Numbered from the stretch's first letter, positions 51,365 through 60,521 are shown. The stretch is 64,000 nucleotides of DNA from Mesorhizobium sp. M4B.F.Ca.ET.203.01.1.1 (GCF_004791025.1 NZ_SRUO01000008.1:124001-188000); one strand, 5' to 3'. Program-made: numbers and translations. The notes: a model not told the origin generated them from the letters alone.

Positions 51365-51838
51365 ATGACGATCGCGAACAAACTCAAGCATTTCATCGAT
51401 GGCAAGGGAGTTTTCTACGACACCGTCGAGCATCACCGCACTTCTACCAGCCGGCAATCGGCCATAGCCGCCCATGTGCCGGGCAGCATCATGGCCAAAT
51501 CGGTGGTCGTTCACCATGAGCTCGGCTATGCGCTGGCCGTGGTCCCGAGCACCCACAGGATCGAGCTCGGCACCTTGCAAAGCATCATGGACAAGCGGCT
51601 CGGGCTCGCTTCCGAAGACGAGGTGGTCTCGCTCTTCGGCGATTGCGATGTCGGCGCCGTCCCGCCGATCGGCGCCGCCTATGACGTGCCGGTGATCCTC
51701 GACGAAAGCCTCGGCGCCGCCGACGACGTCTATTTCGAGGGCGGCGACCACAGGACGCTCGTGCATGTCAGCGGCAAGGACTTTCGCAACCTGACCACGG
51801 ATGCGCGCCAGGCCCGCTTCAGCCATCCGGCCTACTGA
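51365..51838 (+). CDS. YbaK/EbsC-type aminoacyl-tRNA deacylase domain protein
   Basis: 157 aa from the ATG at 51365 (AAGAGGCGCC upstream). The YbaK fold is recognisable: YDTVEHHRTSTSRQSAIAAHVPGSIMAKSVVVHH (catalytic-region Lys), LAVVPSTHRIEL, EDEVVSLFGDCDVGAVPPIG (GxxPP motif) and DDVYFEGGDHRTLVHVSGKDF. Such free-standing domains hydrolyse mischarged tRNAs. It follows the oxidase operon after a 133-bp gap and has its own leader. Confidence 0.85.
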   Translation: MTIANKLKHFIDGKGVFYDTVEHHRTSTSRQSAIAAHVPGSIMAKSVVVHHELGYALAVVPSTHRIELGTLQSIMDKRLGLASEDEVVSLFGDCDVGAVPPIGAAYDVPVILDESLGAADDVYFEGGDHRTLVHVSGKDFRNLTTDARQARFSHPAY

Positions 51839-51896
51839 GAAATCGAGAGAACTACCGAGAGATCGGGGCCGCGCCGAAACGGCGCGGCCCCAAAGC

Positions 51897-52715
51897 TCAA
51901 CCTGCCGGCTTGGCCGAAGGCGGCGGTTCCACCACCTTGCGGTAGACATGCCAAGTGGCATGGCCGAGGATCGGCAGCACCACCGCCAGCCCGGCGAACA
52001 CCGGGATCGAGCCGATGATCAGCGCGACGGCGACGATCAGCCCCCAGACCGCCATGACGACCGGGTTCGCCATCACCACGCGCACGGAGGTGTGGATGGC
52101 TTCGTAGGCGCCGACATCGCGGTCGAGCAGCAGCGGGAAGGCGACCACTGTGGTGCACAACACCACCACGGCAAAGACGAAGCCGATGGCGTGACCAAGC
52201 ACGATCAGCGTCCAGCCGCGTCCGGTGGCGAATATCTCATTGATGAAGCCGGACAGCGATGCAGGCGGCGCCGGGCCGAAAAGCTGCACGTAGAATGCCT
52301 GGGCGGTCAAAAGCCAGGCGATGAAGATCGCAAACAGCATGATCCCGACGGCGGCGATCGACGGCAGGGCGGGAGAGTTCTTGACCTCGAAGGCATGGCT
52401 CCAGGAGGCATCGATACCGGCCTCCCGTCGGCGGCTGATCTCATAGAGGCCGATTGCCGCGAACGGGCCGAGCAGCGCGAAGCCGGAGACCAGCGGGAAC
52501 AGCAGCGGCAACGCATTGGCGCCCGATGTCCAGGCGGCGAGAACCACGCCCACCAGCGGATAGATCAGGCAGAGGAACACGATATGCGAGGGCTTGACCA
52601 TGAAATCGTCGACGCCGCGTCTGAGCGCGTCGAAAAGATCGGAAACGCCGATTTTTCGAATTCTTGTATGCTCCAGCGTTTCGCTGGCACCTGCAATCAC
52701 GTGAAAGCTCGCCAT
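51897..52715 (-). CDS. DUF2189 membrane protein, 272 aa
   Basis: Six to seven hydrophobic segments after a 45-residue N-terminal soluble part. The LFDALRRGVDDFMVKPSHIVFLCLIYPLVGVVL start and later GFALLGPFAAIGLYEISRRREAG fit DUF2189, an integral membrane family found near cytochrome oxidase genes. Its role is unknown. Convergent with the YbaK gene. Confidence 0.87.
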   Translation of the reverse strand: MASFHVIAGASETLEHTRIRKIGVSDLFDALRRGVDDFMVKPSHIVFLCLIYPLVGVVLAAWTSGANALPLLFPLVSGFALLGPFAAIGLYEISRRREAGIDASWSHAFEVKNSPALPSIAAVGIMLFAIFIAWLLTAQAFYVQLFGPAPPASLSGFINEIFATGRGWTLIVLGHAIGFVFAVVVLCTTVVAFPLLLDRDVGAYEAIHTSVRVVMANPVVMAVWGLIVAVALIIGSIPVFAGLAVVLPILGHATWHVYRKVVEPPPSAKPAG

Positions 52716-52932
52716 GAACCATTCCTCCAGATCAGGTCCGGCAAGGTCGCGGTTTCATGGTGCGATCGATCTGCGTGATTGGTCACGCCAACCGCGACCT
52801 GCACCGCAATCACCATACTCTCTTGCGCGGGACTTGTCGCCCTTTGTCGGCTAGGGTTCCTGCGGTCGTCAGCCATAAGCTGGTTCAAAAACACCTTTTT
52901 CGCTATTCTCTGCCGGGTCGAAGGTGAAGGTG

Positions 52933-53013
52933 ATGGACACGCGGACGCTTCTCATACTCGGCTTCGGGATACTCATTCTGCTGCTGCTGGGGTTTTTCGC
53001 GCTGCCGGCGTGA
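52933..53013 (+). CDS. Candidate single-helix membrane micropeptide, 26 aa
   Basis: The ATG at 52933 with AGGTGAAGG upstream gives MDTRTLLILGFGILILLLLG then FFALPA, a single clean membrane helix. It sits alone between the DUF2189 gene and ctaB. Micropeptides of this type accompany heme-copper oxidases, but the call rests only on composition, ribosome-binding site and place. Confidence 0.4.
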   Translation: MDTRTLLILGFGILILLLLGFFALPA

Positions 53014-53061
53014 CGTCGCCGGCAGTCATCCCCGCCGGCGACTGAGGCTCATGCCATCGGT

Positions 53062-53991
53062 TCAGAATGAACCGACCGCGCGCGCGACAATGGTATCGGC
53101 GAGCAGCGTGGCGAAGATCGCGAAGAGATAGGCGATCGAAAAGGCAAACAGCGCCTTCGCCGGCCTCATCTCCTTGTCGGGCGCGGCCAGCACCTTCCAG
53201 GCATGCCAGATGAAGCCGACGCCCAACGTGGCTGCGACTGCCCCGTAGAAGCCGCTGGCGAAACCGAAGGGCCAGGGCAGCACGCCGATCGGCGCCAGGA
53301 TGAGCGCATAGGCGAAGATCTGCCTGCGGGTCGACGCCTCGCCCGCCACGTTCGGCATCATCGGAATGCCGGCGGCGGCGTAGTCGCCGACCTTGAACAA
53401 GGCCAGCGCCCAGAAGTGCGGCGGCGTCCACAGGAAGATGATCAGGAACAGGATGGAGCTTTCGATCCCGACGGCGCCGGTGGCCGCCGCCCAGCCGATG
53501 ACTGGCGGAAGCGCCCCCGCCGCGCCGCCTATGACGATGTTCTGCGGCGTCGAGCGCTTCAGCCACATGGTGTAGATGACGACGTAGAAGAAGATGGTGA
53601 AGGCAAGCAGCGACGCGGCGAGCCAGCCGACCAGCACGCCGAGCGTCATCACCGAAAGCGCCGAAAGCACCAGGCCGAAACCGAGCGCCTCGCCAGGGCT
53701 GACACGGCCCGACGGCACCGGCCGCTTTGCGGTGCGCGACATCAGTGCGTCGATATCGGCGTCGTACCACATGTTGAGCGCGCCGGCCGCCCCTGCCCCG
53801 ATGGCGATCGCCGCTATCGCAATCACCGCGATGACCGGGTTCATCGCGCCGGGCGCCGTCATCAGGCCGACGAAAGCGGTGAAGACGGCAAGCGCCATGA
53901 CGCGCGGCTTGAGCAGTGCGAAGAAATCGGCGGCCGTCGCTTCCGAGAGGCGAATGCCGGTGTCCTCGAGGCGGCTTTCCCTAGTCGACAT
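53062..53991 (-). CDS. ctaB: Protoheme IX farnesyltransferase (heme O synthase)
   Basis: 309 aa, nine membrane helices. The prenyl-diphosphate-binding motif NMWYDADIDALMSRTAKRPVPSG (N-x3-D-x3-D) is present near residues 95-118, plus a second acidic region (near 185-195) as usual in UbiA-type enzymes. It converts heme B to heme O, the precursor of heme A needed by the oxidase encoded at 46.7-51.2 kb. The cytochrome c gene lies to its left on the same strand, 33 bases away. Confidence 0.93.
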   Translation of the reverse strand: MSTRESRLEDTGIRLSEATAADFFALLKPRVMALAVFTAFVGLMTAPGAMNPVIAVIAIAAIAIGAGAAGALNMWYDADIDALMSRTAKRPVPSGRVSPGEALGFGLVLSALSVMTLGVLVGWLAASLLAFTIFFYVVIYTMWLKRSTPQNIVIGGAAGALPPVIGWAAATGAVGIESSILFLIIFLWTPPHFWALALFKVGDYAAAGIPMMPNVAGEASTRRQIFAYALILAPIGVLPWPFGFASGFYGAVAATLGVGFIWHAWKVLAAPDKEMRPAKALFAFSIAYLFAIFATLLADTIVARAVGSF

Positions 53992-54024
53992 TGCAGGCGA
54001 CCACCGATGGAGGCAGGAGAATGA

Positions 54025-54405
54025 CTATTGCGAGAATTGCTTAAGATAAGCGATGACGTTGGCCACGTCCTGGTCATTCTTGAGACCGGCAAACGCCATC
54101 TTGGTCCCTTTGACCATGGCCTTGGGATCGTGAAGGTAGGTCGTCAGAGTCGGCTCGTCCCATTTGACGCCGGACTTGCCGGCATCGATCATCGCCTGGG
54201 AGTAGGTGAAATCAGGGTGCGTGCCCGCCGTGCGGCCAATTACGCCATGCAATGACGGGCCGATCTTGTTCTTGTCCTCGTCCGCGATGTGGCAGACCTT
54301 GCATTTGACGAAGACCTTCTCACCCGCCGCGGCGTCCTGCGCCTGCGAGGGATGCGCGGTGAAGGCTGTTACGGACATGGCTGCAATAAATGCGATGGCG
54401 CGCAT
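54025..54405 (-). CDS. Periplasmic class I cytochrome c
   Basis: 126 aa from the ATG at 54405 (GGAGGAAG upstream). A signal peptide (about 1-23, ending SQAQD) is followed by the heme motif CKVCH and the axial Met in GTKMAFAGL, as in cytochrome c2/c550. It is a probable electron donor to the oxidase. Downstream of ctaB's neighbour region; the stop is 33 bases from the ctaB start on the same strand. Confidence 0.92.
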   Translation of the reverse strand: MRAIAFIAAMSVTAFTAHPSQAQDAAAGEKVFVKCKVCHIADEDKNKIGPSLHGVIGRTAGTHPDFTYSQAMIDAGKSGVKWDEPTLTTYLHDPKAMVKGTKMAFAGLKNDQDVANVIAYLKQFSQ

Positions 54406-54633
54406 ATGGCACTTCCTCCCTGGTCGTCATCCTTGCCTTTGACGATTTACGCAGCCGCTCACGTCGGCTTGCGCCCCTAGATGGCAAGTACGGAATATCC
54501 GCACTGCCGCAGTGGAATTGCGGCACCTACATACCACGGATTCCAGCCGGCGGATAGAAAAAGCCAGAGATTGCGAAGGTTTAGAGCGCGCGCTGAGAGC
54601 GGGTCGGCGCACCGACCAGACAGCCACAACGAA

Positions 54634-54657
54634 AAAGGCCGCCCGAGGGCGGCCTTT
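54634..54657 (-). terminator. Rho-independent terminator of trigger factor
   Basis: AAAGGCCGCCC pairs with GGGCGGCCTTT around a tight two-base loop. Read on the minus strand, the stem is followed by a run of T ending TTTTTC. It lies 25 bases after the tig stop. Confidence 0.85.
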
Positions 54658-54680
54658 CACGATTGAACAAAGTGCACCGG

Positions 54681-56171
54681 TTACTCGGCGTCCTTGGCCG
54701 CCTTCTTCTTCGGCGCGGCCTTCTTCTTGGGCTCTTCGGCGTCGTCGCCGGCCTTGGCTTCACTTGCCTTGGCTTCTGCCTTCTTCGACGCGGCCTTCTT
54801 CGCCGGCTTTGCCTTGGTCGCGGTCTCGCCCTCTTCGTCGTCGGCCATCAGCTCTTCCTTGCTGACCTTGACGTCGGTGACCGAAATCTGGCCGAGCAGA
54901 TGGTCGACCACCTTCTCCTCGAACATCGGCGCCCGCAGCGTGTTCAGCGCATCCGGATTGCTGCGGTAGAATTCGAAGGCTTCCTGCTGCTGGTTGGCCG
55001 GGAAGCGGCGAACCTGCTCGAACAGGCCGCGCTGCAGCTCCTCGTCCGAAACGGTGACGCCCGCCTTCTCGCCGATCTCGGCGAGCACCAGACCGAGGCG
55101 CACGCGGCGTTCGGCCAGGCGCATATATTCGGCGCGCGCCTCTTCCTCCGTCGTCTCTTCGTCGGCGAAAGTGCGGCCGGCGGCTTCCAGATCGCGATTG
55201 ACCTGGCTCCAGATGTTGTTGAACTCGGCCTCGACGAGCTTCGAGGGCGCCTCGAACGCGTAGGACGCGTCGAGCTGGTCGAGCAGCTGGCGCTTGACCT
55301 TCTGGCGCGTCATCGAGCCGAACTGGTTCTCGATCTGGCCGCGCACGATCTCGCGCAGGCGCTCCAGCGATTCCAGGCCAAGGTTCTTGGCGGTCTCGTC
55401 GTTGATCTCCAGTTCGCCGGGCTTCGCCACTTCCTTGACGGTGACGTCGAAAGTGGCTTCCTTGCCGGCCAGATGCGCTGCCTGGTAGTTCTCCGGGAAG
55501 GTGACGGTCACCTGCTTTTCATCGCCGGCCTTGGCGCCGATCAGCTGGTCCTCGAAGCCCGGGATGAACTCCTTGGAGCCGAGCACCAGCGGCTGGTCGT
55601 TGCCGGCGCCGCCGGAGAACGCCTCGCCGCCGATCTTGCCGACATAGTCGATCGTCACGCGGTCGCCCACGGCGGCCTTGCCGGTCTTCGGCTCATAGCT
55701 GCGCGCCGATTCGGCGATGCGCTTGACCTGGTCGTCGATTTCCGTGTCCGGCACGTCGAACACCTGGCGCGTCACCTTGATGTCGGAAAAGTCCTTGATC
55801 TCGATCGCCGGGATGATCTCGTAGTTGAGACGGAACTCGAAATCGGCGCCGCCGGCCAGGATCTTCTCGGCCTCTTTCTCGTCCTCGGTCATGATCACTT
55901 CAGGCTGCATGGCGGCCTTCTCGCCGCGCCCGGAGATGATCGAACGGGTCGAATCGTTGAGGATCTCGTTGACCACTTCGGCCATGAACGACTTGCCGTA
56001 GACCTTGCGCAGGTGCTGCACCGGTACCTTGCCGGGACGGAAGCCGTTGATACGGACCTTGTTGCGGGCATCCGTCAGCCGCGCCATCAGCTTGGCTTCC
56101 ATGTCACCGGCCGGCACGGTGATCTTGATCTCGCGCTTGAGACCGGAATTGAGCGTTTCGGTGACCTGCAT
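54681..56171 (-). CDS. tig: Trigger factor
   Basis: 496 aa from the inner ATG at 56171 (AAAGG upstream); the frame is open to 56195. It has the ribosome-binding N-terminal domain with GFRPGKVP near residue 45, a central FKBP-type PPIase domain (GDRVTIDYVGKIGGEAFSGG, GFEDQLIGAKAGDEKQVTVTFPENYQA) and a helical chaperone C domain. The last 50 residues are Lys/Ala/Glu-rich low complexity, as in other rhizobial trigger factors. It is a ribosome-bound folding chaperone. Confidence 0.95.
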   Translation of the reverse strand: MQVTETLNSGLKREIKITVPAGDMEAKLMARLTDARNKVRINGFRPGKVPVQHLRKVYGKSFMAEVVNEILNDSTRSIISGRGEKAAMQPEVIMTEDEKEAEKILAGGADFEFRLNYEIIPAIEIKDFSDIKVTRQVFDVPDTEIDDQVKRIAESARSYEPKTGKAAVGDRVTIDYVGKIGGEAFSGGAGNDQPLVLGSKEFIPGFEDQLIGAKAGDEKQVTVTFPENYQAAHLAGKEATFDVTVKEVAKPGELEINDETAKNLGLESLERLREIVRGQIENQFGSMTRQKVKRQLLDQLDASYAFEAPSKLVEAEFNNIWSQVNRDLEAAGRTFADEETTEEEARAEYMRLAERRVRLGLVLAEIGEKAGVTVSDEELQRGLFEQVRRFPANQQQEAFEFYRSNPDALNTLRAPMFEEKVVDHLLGQISVTDVKVSKEELMADDEEGETATKAKPAKKAASKKAEAKASEAKAGDDAEEPKKKAAPKKKAAKDAE

Positions 56172-56512
56172 CATAAAACCTTTGTTCTCACCCATGAGGC
56201 TGCCAGGCGGTTCATGCCGCTTACAGCCTGCCGGTATAATCTTGCCGGGAATGGCTTTTGGTACGGAAGCTGGCGGCTTGACCGCTAAAGCGGCTCAAAT
56301 CCTTCCAAACTGCGTTCCAAGATGTGAATAAGTCTTTGTTTTTCCTACTTCTTATCACATTCTGCAGAAGCGGATCGTCGCGTCCCGTCACATTCGACAC
56401 GCCTTTTGTCACAGGCCGGCCTAATTTTCAACCATCTTCGCATTGTGGCGAATGACAGCCATTTGGGCTGCGACATTGACAGAATGATGGCTACATGGGA
56501 TTGCCGGGCGGC
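56172..56512. promoter_or_regulatory. Divergent intergenic region between tig and tRNA-Leu
   Basis: About 340 bp without a gene between tig (minus) and tRNA-Leu (plus), so it should hold both promoters. It is more AT-rich around 56310-56370. I see no clear riboswitch or repeat. Confidence 0.5.
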
Positions 56513-56595
56513 GCGGGTATGGCGGAACTGGTAGACGCACCAGATTTAGGTTCTGGCGAGCAATCGTGGGGGTTCGAGTCCCTCTACCCGCACCA
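56513..56595 (+). tRNA. tRNA-Leu (anticodon TAG)
   Basis: An 83-base class II tRNA with encoded CCA. Acceptor GCGGGTA pairs with TACCCGC, the anticodon arm CCAGA-TTTAGGT-TCTGG presents TAG, a variable arm follows, and the T arm GGGGG-TTCGAGT-CCCTC is canonical. Confidence 0.96.
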
Positions 56596-56627
56596 TCCGC
56601 TTCGGCTGACAGACCGAGGCGCCGCGG

Positions 56628-58076
56628 CTATGCCTCGAAGACCTTGCCGGTAAACCATTCGCTCAATCTCGCCAGTTCCGGCCCCAGCACGCGGTCATCC
56701 CTGACCGGCGGCACGATGGCCCTGATGTCGGCAACGAAGGGCCGAAGCGCCGGCGGCGCCTCGCGCCCGGTGACGTAAAGCGCCTGCGAGGCGATCATCG
56801 CCAACATCGCCATCGCCGCGTCCAGGCAGCGGCCGGCGGTCGCCTCCTTCGTCCAGGCGAGGAACGCCGTCGTCGCGACATCGTCCTGGCCGGCGCCGGC
56901 AGATTCCGTGCCCGGGATGAAGGTGCGTTGCGCCGCAAGCTTCGCCTGTTCCAGATAGCCGGTGATCGCCATCGGCACGTAGCCGACATTGCCGTGGCCG
57001 TCGCTGTCGGCCCAATGCCGGTCGGCCATCAGCAGATCGGGAAGCAGCGAGACCTTGCCGTTCAGCAGCTTCGAGGCATGGCGGTCGCAGAGCAGGCAGA
57101 TGTCGGCCCAGATCGCCGCCAGATCGTCGAGCGCCGGCGTCGCCATCGCATTGTGATAACCGCCGGTGCTGATGCAGCGCCCGAGCGGATGCGCCTCGTC
57201 CGGCGGGACGTAGACCGGATTGTCCGAGATCGACGCCAGCGACACGGTCGCCGCCCGTTCCGCGCCGGACAGCGCGCGATGCGCCTGTCCCAGCACGCGC
57301 GGCACGATGCGGTAGCTGACGGGCGCCTGATAGTTGCGCCGCCCGTCGCCGGCGCCGACGAGATACTCCCTCAGGCCTTGCAGCGCCGCCGCCTCGTGCT
57401 CGTCGCCCCAAAGCCCGTCGAGCGCGGCGTCGTAATGTTCGAGCGGAGCGCGAAACGCCTCGATCGATAGCGCGAACACCTTGTGCGCCATTTGAATGCG
57501 CCCACGCGCGGCGAGGGCGGCGTCGGCGACCAGCGCCGCCGCGCAGGGCGAGCCGTTGATCAGCGATCCCCGCTCCTTGACCTCCAGGTCGAAGCGCGTC
57601 GAAAGCGCGGCGAATAGCGGATAGAGAGCCAGGATCTCGCCGGCGCCCCCCTGGCCCTGCGACGGCACGATCGGCATCGGCCCGCCGTCCAGCATGGCAG
57701 CGACAGCTTCAGCGATGCGCGGCGAGGTGGCGGCGTTGCCCTCGATGAAATTCGTGAGGCGGGCAAGCACGATCGCCCTGACCACGCGCTCCGGCAGCGG
57801 CTCGCCGAACGAAGTGGCGGCCGCGAACGCCTTGATGCGCGCGTGGCGGTCCCGTTCGTCACGCTCGAGCTTCCGGCTCGCCAGTTCGCCCATCGCGGTG
57901 GTGACGCCGTAGATGATCGGCGCGGGGTCGGTTTCGATCAAGCGCAGGAACGATGCGCGACATGAGGCAATCCGCTGCATGGCCTTGTCGCTGATCCGCA
58001 CCGGCTCCTTGCGCCAGGCGACACGAAAAACAGTGTCGAGGTTGATGTCGCCCCGCGCCGTCAGCTCAATCGTCAT
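56628..58076 (-). CDS. Aromatic amino acid lyase family protein with altered MIO triad
   Basis: 482 aa. The HAL/PAL fold is evident: IIYGVTTAMGELA near 55-67 (catalytic Tyr56 position), LINGSPCAAALVADAAL near 180, and SISDNPVY... SLASISDNP with the conserved Asn, and later a RxxxEQ-like region. The triad that cyclises into the MIO electrophile, normally Ala-Ser-Gly, reads Gly-Ala-Gly here (residues 144-146 in PSQGQGGAGEIL), without the essential Ser. MIO therefore cannot form by the known route, so true ammonia-lyase activity is doubtful. Confidence 0.82.
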   Translation of the reverse strand: MTIELTARGDINLDTVFRVAWRKEPVRISDKAMQRIASCRASFLRLIETDPAPIIYGVTTAMGELASRKLERDERDRHARIKAFAAATSFGEPLPERVVRAIVLARLTNFIEGNAATSPRIAEAVAAMLDGGPMPIVPSQGQGGAGEILALYPLFAALSTRFDLEVKERGSLINGSPCAAALVADAALAARGRIQMAHKVFALSIEAFRAPLEHYDAALDGLWGDEHEAAALQGLREYLVGAGDGRRNYQAPVSYRIVPRVLGQAHRALSGAERAATVSLASISDNPVYVPPDEAHPLGRCISTGGYHNAMATPALDDLAAIWADICLLCDRHASKLLNGKVSLLPDLLMADRHWADSDGHGNVGYVPMAITGYLEQAKLAAQRTFIPGTESAGAGQDDVATTAFLAWTKEATAGRCLDAAMAMLAMIASQALYVTGREAPPALRPFVADIRAIVPPVRDDRVLGPELARLSEWFTGKVFEA

Positions 58077-58130
58077 GCTTCACACAGTTCGGAGGAGATC
58101 ATCAGGGTCACGCCGGGTGGCAATGCGGAG

Positions 58131-58715
58131 CTAGTAGAGCGGCTCCTCGAACAGCGTCTTGTCGCCGTCCATCAGCGCCTTGATCTGCGGGGTGCCGTCG
58201 CCGGCGATGGCAACACGGACGGCGAACGGCCGCACCCGCATGTCGTTCTGGATCGCCATGCCCTCGCCTTCCGGCAGATAGAAGCGCTCGATGCCGTAGT
58301 CCGGAGTGATCGATGCGCCCTCTTCGCGCAGGCCCCAACCGTCGTTGATATGTCCGACGATATCGGCTTCGTCCGCGGCGGCCGGCGCTGGCGCCGCGCC
58401 AAACCAGGCCGTTGTCGGTTGCCAGTAGCCGTCTGCGCCCTTTTTCAGCCGGACCACGATCGAGGTGTCGTCGCTCACGAGTTTGTCGGCCGGGATGTTG
58501 GCTATCAGCTTTACCGGGATGCGCGATATCTCGTAGCCCAGGAAAATATAGTCGCCGCGCAAGAGGTCGCGTGGATCGATCGGCTCGACCTTCAAAAGCA
58601 CCTGCTTGCCGTCGCGCAGGATCGCCGCCCGCCCGGCGATGATCCAGCCGAGGAAGCCGATCTGGACGAGCGCCAGCAGCAGCGCCGAGATGATCAGTCT
58701 TTTGCCGGTCATCAT
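58131..58715 (-). CDS. GDYXXLXY domain protein, 194 aa
   Basis: The ATG at 58715 overlaps the DUF2157 stop by four bases. An N-terminal membrane anchor (about 5-25) is followed by VEPIDPRDLLRGDYIFLGYEIS, the motif that gives the family its name (GDYxxLxY). The family pairs with DUF2157 membrane proteins, as here. Periplasmic or membrane-facing; function unknown. Confidence 0.88.
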   Translation of the reverse strand: MMTGKRLIISALLLALVQIGFLGWIIAGRAAILRDGKQVLLKVEPIDPRDLLRGDYIFLGYEISRIPVKLIANIPADKLVSDDTSIVVRLKKGADGYWQPTTAWFGAAPAPAAADEADIVGHINDGWGLREEGASITPDYGIERFYLPEGEGMAIQNDMRVRPFAVRVAIAGDGTPQIKALMDGDKTLFEEPLY

Positions 58716-59830
58716 GCAAGGGCTCCTTCGCTGCGCGGCGTGTTCATGCGCTTTTCGACGCGGATGATGACCAGCGCCATTGTGCCGAGCAGCAGCGCGG
58801 CGGCCAGGAAGAAGCCGGCGGTGCCGAGCATCGACTGCAGCATCACCACGTAGATGATGGCGAGCTCGAAGGCGAAGCCGGCATAGGCGACCCAGCGCAG
58901 ACCCCTGCTCTCGCGGCCGCCCAGCATGATCGCAACGACGATGGCGGCGAGCGCCACCGCCGAGGCAATGGCGAAGGCGCCATTGTAGCTCGCCTCGTCG
59001 GCCAGTTCGAACTGGACCATCGCCATGCCGGTGAGGAAGCCGATCAGCGCGTGCAGGGGCAGACGGCCGCCGAGTTGCACGATCCTGTCGACCGGCTCGG
59101 CGGCGAAGACCGCGGCTGCAAAAAGCAGCGCCGAAACGAGCGCCAGCGGAACCGACACCTGCAGCGTGTTGTGATCCATCGACAGCAGCACGAGATAGAA
59201 CAGGACCGACAGGATGATCAGGTGCCGCGCCGCCTGGCTGCGGGTCCAGAACGAAATCGCGAACAGCACCAGCACAATGGCCGGGAAGAGATGGGGAAAT
59301 TCCGAGCGCCGGAAAAAGCCGCCCCATTTGAGGAGCAGCCAGGCGTCGGCGATGCCGACGGAAACGACAGTGAGCGGGTTCGAGCGTAGCGCGACCGCTG
59401 CCAGCGCCGTGCCGGCGCCCCACGTGAGCAGCGCCGAGGCCTCGTCGCCGGTCAGATGATACATCTGGCCGATCAGCGCGATCGATCCGCCGAAGGCCGC
59501 CGCCGCCACGATCCACAGCGCCTCGCCTATGGCCGCGTGGTCGCGTGTCTTCAGCACCGCGCCACCGACATAACCAGCCAGGATGGCGGTGAACAGCGCC
59601 GCGACGCGGACCAGGCGCGGAATGGCTTCCCAGTTGGCTGCGACGAAGATCAGGATCGCGGCGCCGAACAGCAGCGCCGCCATCATCGCCAGGATCGACC
59701 CGAAGCTCAGCGACTTGCGCTCGTTGGCCTCGATATCGCGCACCAGCGCCTCGGCCGTCGGCGCGTCGATCAGGCCGGTCTGCCGCCATCGGGCGATGTC
59801 TGACCTGACCCGCGAAGCATAGCTCGCCAT
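58712..59830 (-). CDS. DUF2157 membrane protein, 372 aa
   Basis: A short helical N-terminal soluble segment (RSDIARWRQTGLIDAPTAEALVRDIEANE) precedes about ten membrane helices, as in DUF2157. It is translationally coupled to the GDYXXLXY gene. The pair is widespread and uncharacterised; joint action at the inner membrane is a fair inference. Confidence 0.87.
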   Translation of the reverse strand: MASYASRVRSDIARWRQTGLIDAPTAEALVRDIEANERKSLSFGSILAMMAALLFGAAILIFVAANWEAIPRLVRVAALFTAILAGYVGGAVLKTRDHAAIGEALWIVAAAAFGGSIALIGQMYHLTGDEASALLTWGAGTALAAVALRSNPLTVVSVGIADAWLLLKWGGFFRRSEFPHLFPAIVLVLFAISFWTRSQAARHLIILSVLFYLVLLSMDHNTLQVSVPLALVSALLFAAAVFAAEPVDRIVQLGGRLPLHALIGFLTGMAMVQFELADEASYNGAFAIASAVALAAIVVAIMLGGRESRGLRWVAYAGFAFELAIIYVVMLQSMLGTAGFFLAAALLLGTMALVIIRVEKRMNTPRSEGALA

Positions 59831-60067
59831 TTTCTTTTCCCCCTGCCCTCGGTCTTTTATTCAGCCCACCCGGTCAAACCGTTGACGCTACGGCATTTTC
59901 CGATTCGGGTTTCTTTATGTCGAAGCCGTGAACGCGCGTTAATGTTGCATTGCACAATTTGCATTGCTGCCATGCGCCAATGGCACTTTTAAATCGATAT
60001 GACCCCACCTATTTTCTGTTCGTACACAAACGGAATGATCCGAACGAAAGACGAAACGAGCACTACC

Positions 60068-60208
60068 ATGAACCTGATCCGCAACTACCGCAACTGGCGC
60101 CGCTACCGGGACACCGTCTCCGAGCTGAGCCGCCTGTCGAACCGTGAACTGACCGACCTCGGCATCAGCCGCAGCGACATCCACTACGTCGCTCGCAAGG
60201 CGGTCTAA
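60068..60208 (+). CDS. DUF1127 small protein (first copy), 46 aa
   Basis: MNLIRNYRNWRRYRDTVSEL, then SRLSNRELTDLGISRSDI and YVARKAV: the Arg-rich DUF1127 motif with L-x-D-L-G-I-x-R. A near copy follows at 60260. In Rhodobacter sphaeroides a DUF1127 protein (CcaF1) precedes, and is co-transcribed with, CCUCCUCCC-loop sRNAs; the same order occurs here. Such proteins act in RNA turnover and stress responses. Confidence 0.9.
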   Translation: MNLIRNYRNWRRYRDTVSELSRLSNRELTDLGISRSDIHYVARKAV

Positions 60209-60259
60209 TCCTCTTCGGACCGCGAATGGTCCGAACCAGTTTTGAAGAAGAGAACGACA

Positions 60260-60400
60260 ATGAACCTGATCCGCAACTATCGTAACTGGCGCGTTTATCG
60301 CGATACGGTTACCGAGCTGGGTCGTCTGTCGAATCGCCAGCTCCATGATCTCGGCATCGTCCGTGACGAGATCAAGATGATCGCCCGCAAGGCGGTCTAA
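60260..60400 (+). CDS. DUF1127 small protein (second copy), 46 aa
   Basis: The ATG at 60260 (GAAGAAGAGAACGAC upstream) gives MNLIRNYRNWRVYRDTVTEL, GRLSNRQLHDLGIVRDEI and MIARKAV, about three-quarters identical to the first copy, so this is a tandem duplication. It ends 15 bases before the first CCUCCUCCC hairpin. Confidence 0.88.
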   Translation: MNLIRNYRNWRVYRDTVTELGRLSNRQLHDLGIVRDEIKMIARKAV

Positions 60401-60415
60401 GTACAAGAATTTCGC

Positions 60416-60521
60416 CAGGGTCGACCTCCTCCCCGACCCTGACGGATACGGCCAACCCTTACCTCCTCCCAAGGGTTGACCACTGAAACGGCGCCCGCCG
60501 GACCTCCTCCCCCGGCGGGCG
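60416..60521 (+). ncRNA. CCUCCUCCC-loop ('cuckoo') sRNA cluster, hairpins 1-3
   Basis: Three perfect stem-loops, each with the loop ACCTCCTCCC: stems CAGGGTCG/CGACCCTG (60416-60441), CAACCCTT/AAGGGTTG (60453-60478) and CGCCCGCCGG/CCGGCGGGCG (60492-60521). The loop is complementary to Shine-Dalgarno sequence (an anti-SD motif). The arrangement fits cuckoo/CcsR RNAs, processed from the DUF1127 transcript, that target mRNA leaders under stress. Confidence 0.85.

Noticed and set aside
54663..56288. 541-aa plus-strand ORF opposite trigger factor
   Set aside because: Antisense to tig, whose domains are unmistakable; composition is an Arg/Leu-rich mirror.
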